Positions 6,073-7,035 of a stretch of 7,035 bases of DNA are shown here, one piece after another (within the stretch, counting starts at the first letter, position 1; the number at the start of each line of letters is the position of its first letter). This DNA is from Ignavibacteria bacterium. GTDB lineage: Bacteria > Bacteroidota > Ignavibacteria > Ignavibacteriales > Ignavibacteriaceae. The stretch spans positions 1-7,035 of the forward strand of contig JAOTUT010000078.1 in assembly GCA_029863735.1 (NCBI GenBank). The letters run 5' to 3'. The notes under the pieces were generated by a model. That model saw nothing but the letters and a program-made list of their open reading frames with translations, was not told where the DNA came from and did not search any database. A program made the translations under genes and the position numbers.

Positions 6073-7035
6073 TCAGGGTTTCTTTTGATTTTTTTCTTCC
6101 TTGAGCTGTCTGATTTCTTCCTCCAGTTTTTTGATTCGTTCTACATATTCAGGAATGTTTCTGAAATGAGCTTCCAGAATTTTTGCTGTCTTAAATTCTT
6201 TAGCAGGTGAACCAAAGTATATTCCGGATTTTGTTATTGATTTGGAGACTCCTGATTGTGCTATCAAAATAACGTTATCTCCAATCTCCAGATGCCCTGA
6301 TATACCTACCTGACCTGCAATGATTGAATTATTACCAACTTTAACACTGCCGGAAATACCACTTTGTGCAGACATTATAGTATTATTTCCTAATGAAACG
6401 TTATGCGCAATCTGAACAAGATTATCAATTTTACTTCCTTTCCCAATAATTGTACTTCCTAAAGCAGCTCGGTCAATTGTTGAGTTTGCTCCGATTTCCA
6501 CATCATCTTCTATTATAACATTACCGATTTGAGGAACTTTATTGTAAACACCTTGCGCATCCTTTTGATATCCGAAACCATCTGCTCCAATTACAGTACC
6601 CGGATGAATGATAACCTGTTTACCAATCTTACAACCCTCCCGAACGCTGACATTCTGAAAGAGGATAGTCTCATCCCCAACTTCAACATTTTCGAGAAGA
6701 ACTGTATTGTGGAATATTCTAACATTATCACCGAGCTTACAATTTGCACCAATCACAACATTCTTACCCAGCGTAACGTTTTTACCTAGCAATGAGGTTG
6801 TATCTACGAAAGCAGTTTTATCAATACCGTCAAGTTCAAATTTTGGAGAAAAGAATTTTTTAAGAATATAAGCGAAGGCTTTTTCAGGTTCTTTAACTTC
6901 AATGTAAGAAATATCACTTCGGGATTTATTGAAATCAGACTTAACAAAAATTGCAGATGCACCGGTTGAGGCGAAATATTTTTCAAAAGAGTCCAGATAT
7001 AAAAAAGTAATATCCCCTTTACCAGCCTCGTCAAT
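6073..7035 (-). CDS. lpxD: UDP-3-O-acylglucosamine N-acyltransferase, 5' end beyond window
   Basis: LpxD adds a second 3-hydroxyacyl chain to the free 2-amino group made by LpxC, giving UDP-2,3-diacylglucosamine; it is a cytosolic trimer. The frame is open from the window edge to the TGA at 6073, giving 320 visible codons without a start, so about 20-30 N-terminal residues are missing compared with the usual length of about 340. The visible N-terminal part ([20 protein letters not shown] and then SAIFVKSDF) matches the LpxD uridine-binding domain. It ends in a [15 protein letters not shown] stretch leading into the hexapeptide beta-helix ([20 protein letters not shown]). The signatures [25 protein letters not shown] and GQVGISGH are intact. 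The AHNV histidine (visible residue 211) corresponds to E. coli catalytic H239, and a second histidine lies 37 residues later, as in E. coli (H276). The C-terminus is a charged helix or coiled coil ([17 protein letters not shown]). A shorter product starting at the in-frame TTG at 6792 would lack the uridine-binding domain and is not credible. Confidence 0.95.
   Translation of the reverse strand: MDEAGKGDITFLYLDSFEKYFASTGASAIFVKSDFNKSRSDISYIEVKEPEKAFAYILKKFFSPKFELDGIDKTAFVDTTSLLGKNVTLGKNVVIGANCKLGDNVRIFHNTVLLENVEVGDETILFQNVSVREGCKIGKQVIIHPGTVIGADGFGYQKDAQGVYNKVPQIGNVIIEDDVEIGANSTIDRAALGSTIIGKGSKIDNLVQIAHNVSLGNNTIMSAQSGISGSVKVGNNSIIAGQVGISGHLEIGDNVILIAQSGVSKSITKSGIYFGSPAKEFKTAKILEAHFRNIPEYVERIKKLEEEIRQLKEEKNQKKP

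Noticed and set aside
6793..7034. An open frame at 6804-7034 on the minus strand suggesting a separate small gene or a frameshifted lpxD N-terminus.
   Set aside because: It overlaps the real lpxD reading frame, which is open without interruption to 7035 and encodes recognisable LpxD sequence; the alternative frame has no family features.
1..7035. Search for CRISPR arrays, tRNA or rRNA genes, insertion sequences, attachment sites or a defence or toxin system.
   Set aside because: Nearly all of the window is occupied by seven recognisable coding regions with short gaps; no regularly spaced DNA repeats, transposase motifs or RNA gene structures were seen.

Overview
The window reads as a chromosomal segment from a Gram-negative bacterium of the Bacteroidota/Chlorobiota/Ignavibacteria branch (FCB group). 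The evidence is a single-polypeptide LpxC-FabZ fusion, characteristic of that branch, together with the order lpxD, lpxC-fabZ, lpxA, a 'two-component regulator propeller' protein and AT-rich DNA. Low-GC Ignavibacteria fit well, but the species cannot be fixed from the sequence alone. All genes lie on the minus strand, so transcription runs from high to low coordinates, and the standard genetic code is used.

Layout in transcription order. (1) 7035-6073: lpxD, cut at its 5' end by the window edge. The frame is open to the edge, so it is not frameshifted. (2) 6072-5966: a 107-base gap with a possible promoter and a 12-base palindrome. (3) 5965-4541: bifunctional lpxC-fabZ. (4) 4544-3768: lpxA. 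(5) 3771-3013: a single-domain lipoate/octanoate transferase-like protein (BPL/LPL fold, LipM-like). (6) 3013-2198: panB. (7) 2190-1075: a secreted seven-bladed propeller protein of unknown role. (8) 1074-948: an intergenic stretch with a plausible intrinsic terminator. (9) 947-1: the N-terminal 315 residues of a secreted Asp-box (BNR) protein that runs off the window.

Functional logic. LpxA, LpxC and LpxD catalyse the first three steps of lipid A synthesis (Raetz pathway). FabZ consumes the same 3-hydroxyacyl-ACP pool for fatty-acid elongation, so the fusion couples two competing uses of one intermediate. The next two genes connect through acyl carrier and cofactor chemistry: the LipM-like protein probably moves octanoyl or lipoyl groups, and PanB makes ketopantoate for CoA and the ACP prosthetic group. 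Junctions are very tight (ATGA, ATGA, TAATG overlaps, then 7 bases), which implies one translationally coupled operon from lpxC-fabZ through the propeller gene. The two distal genes encode unrelated-looking repeat proteins with export signals.

No mobile element, CRISPR array, RNA gene or defence system was seen. Most of the window is ordinary core metabolism; the least understood parts are the two secreted repeat proteins.
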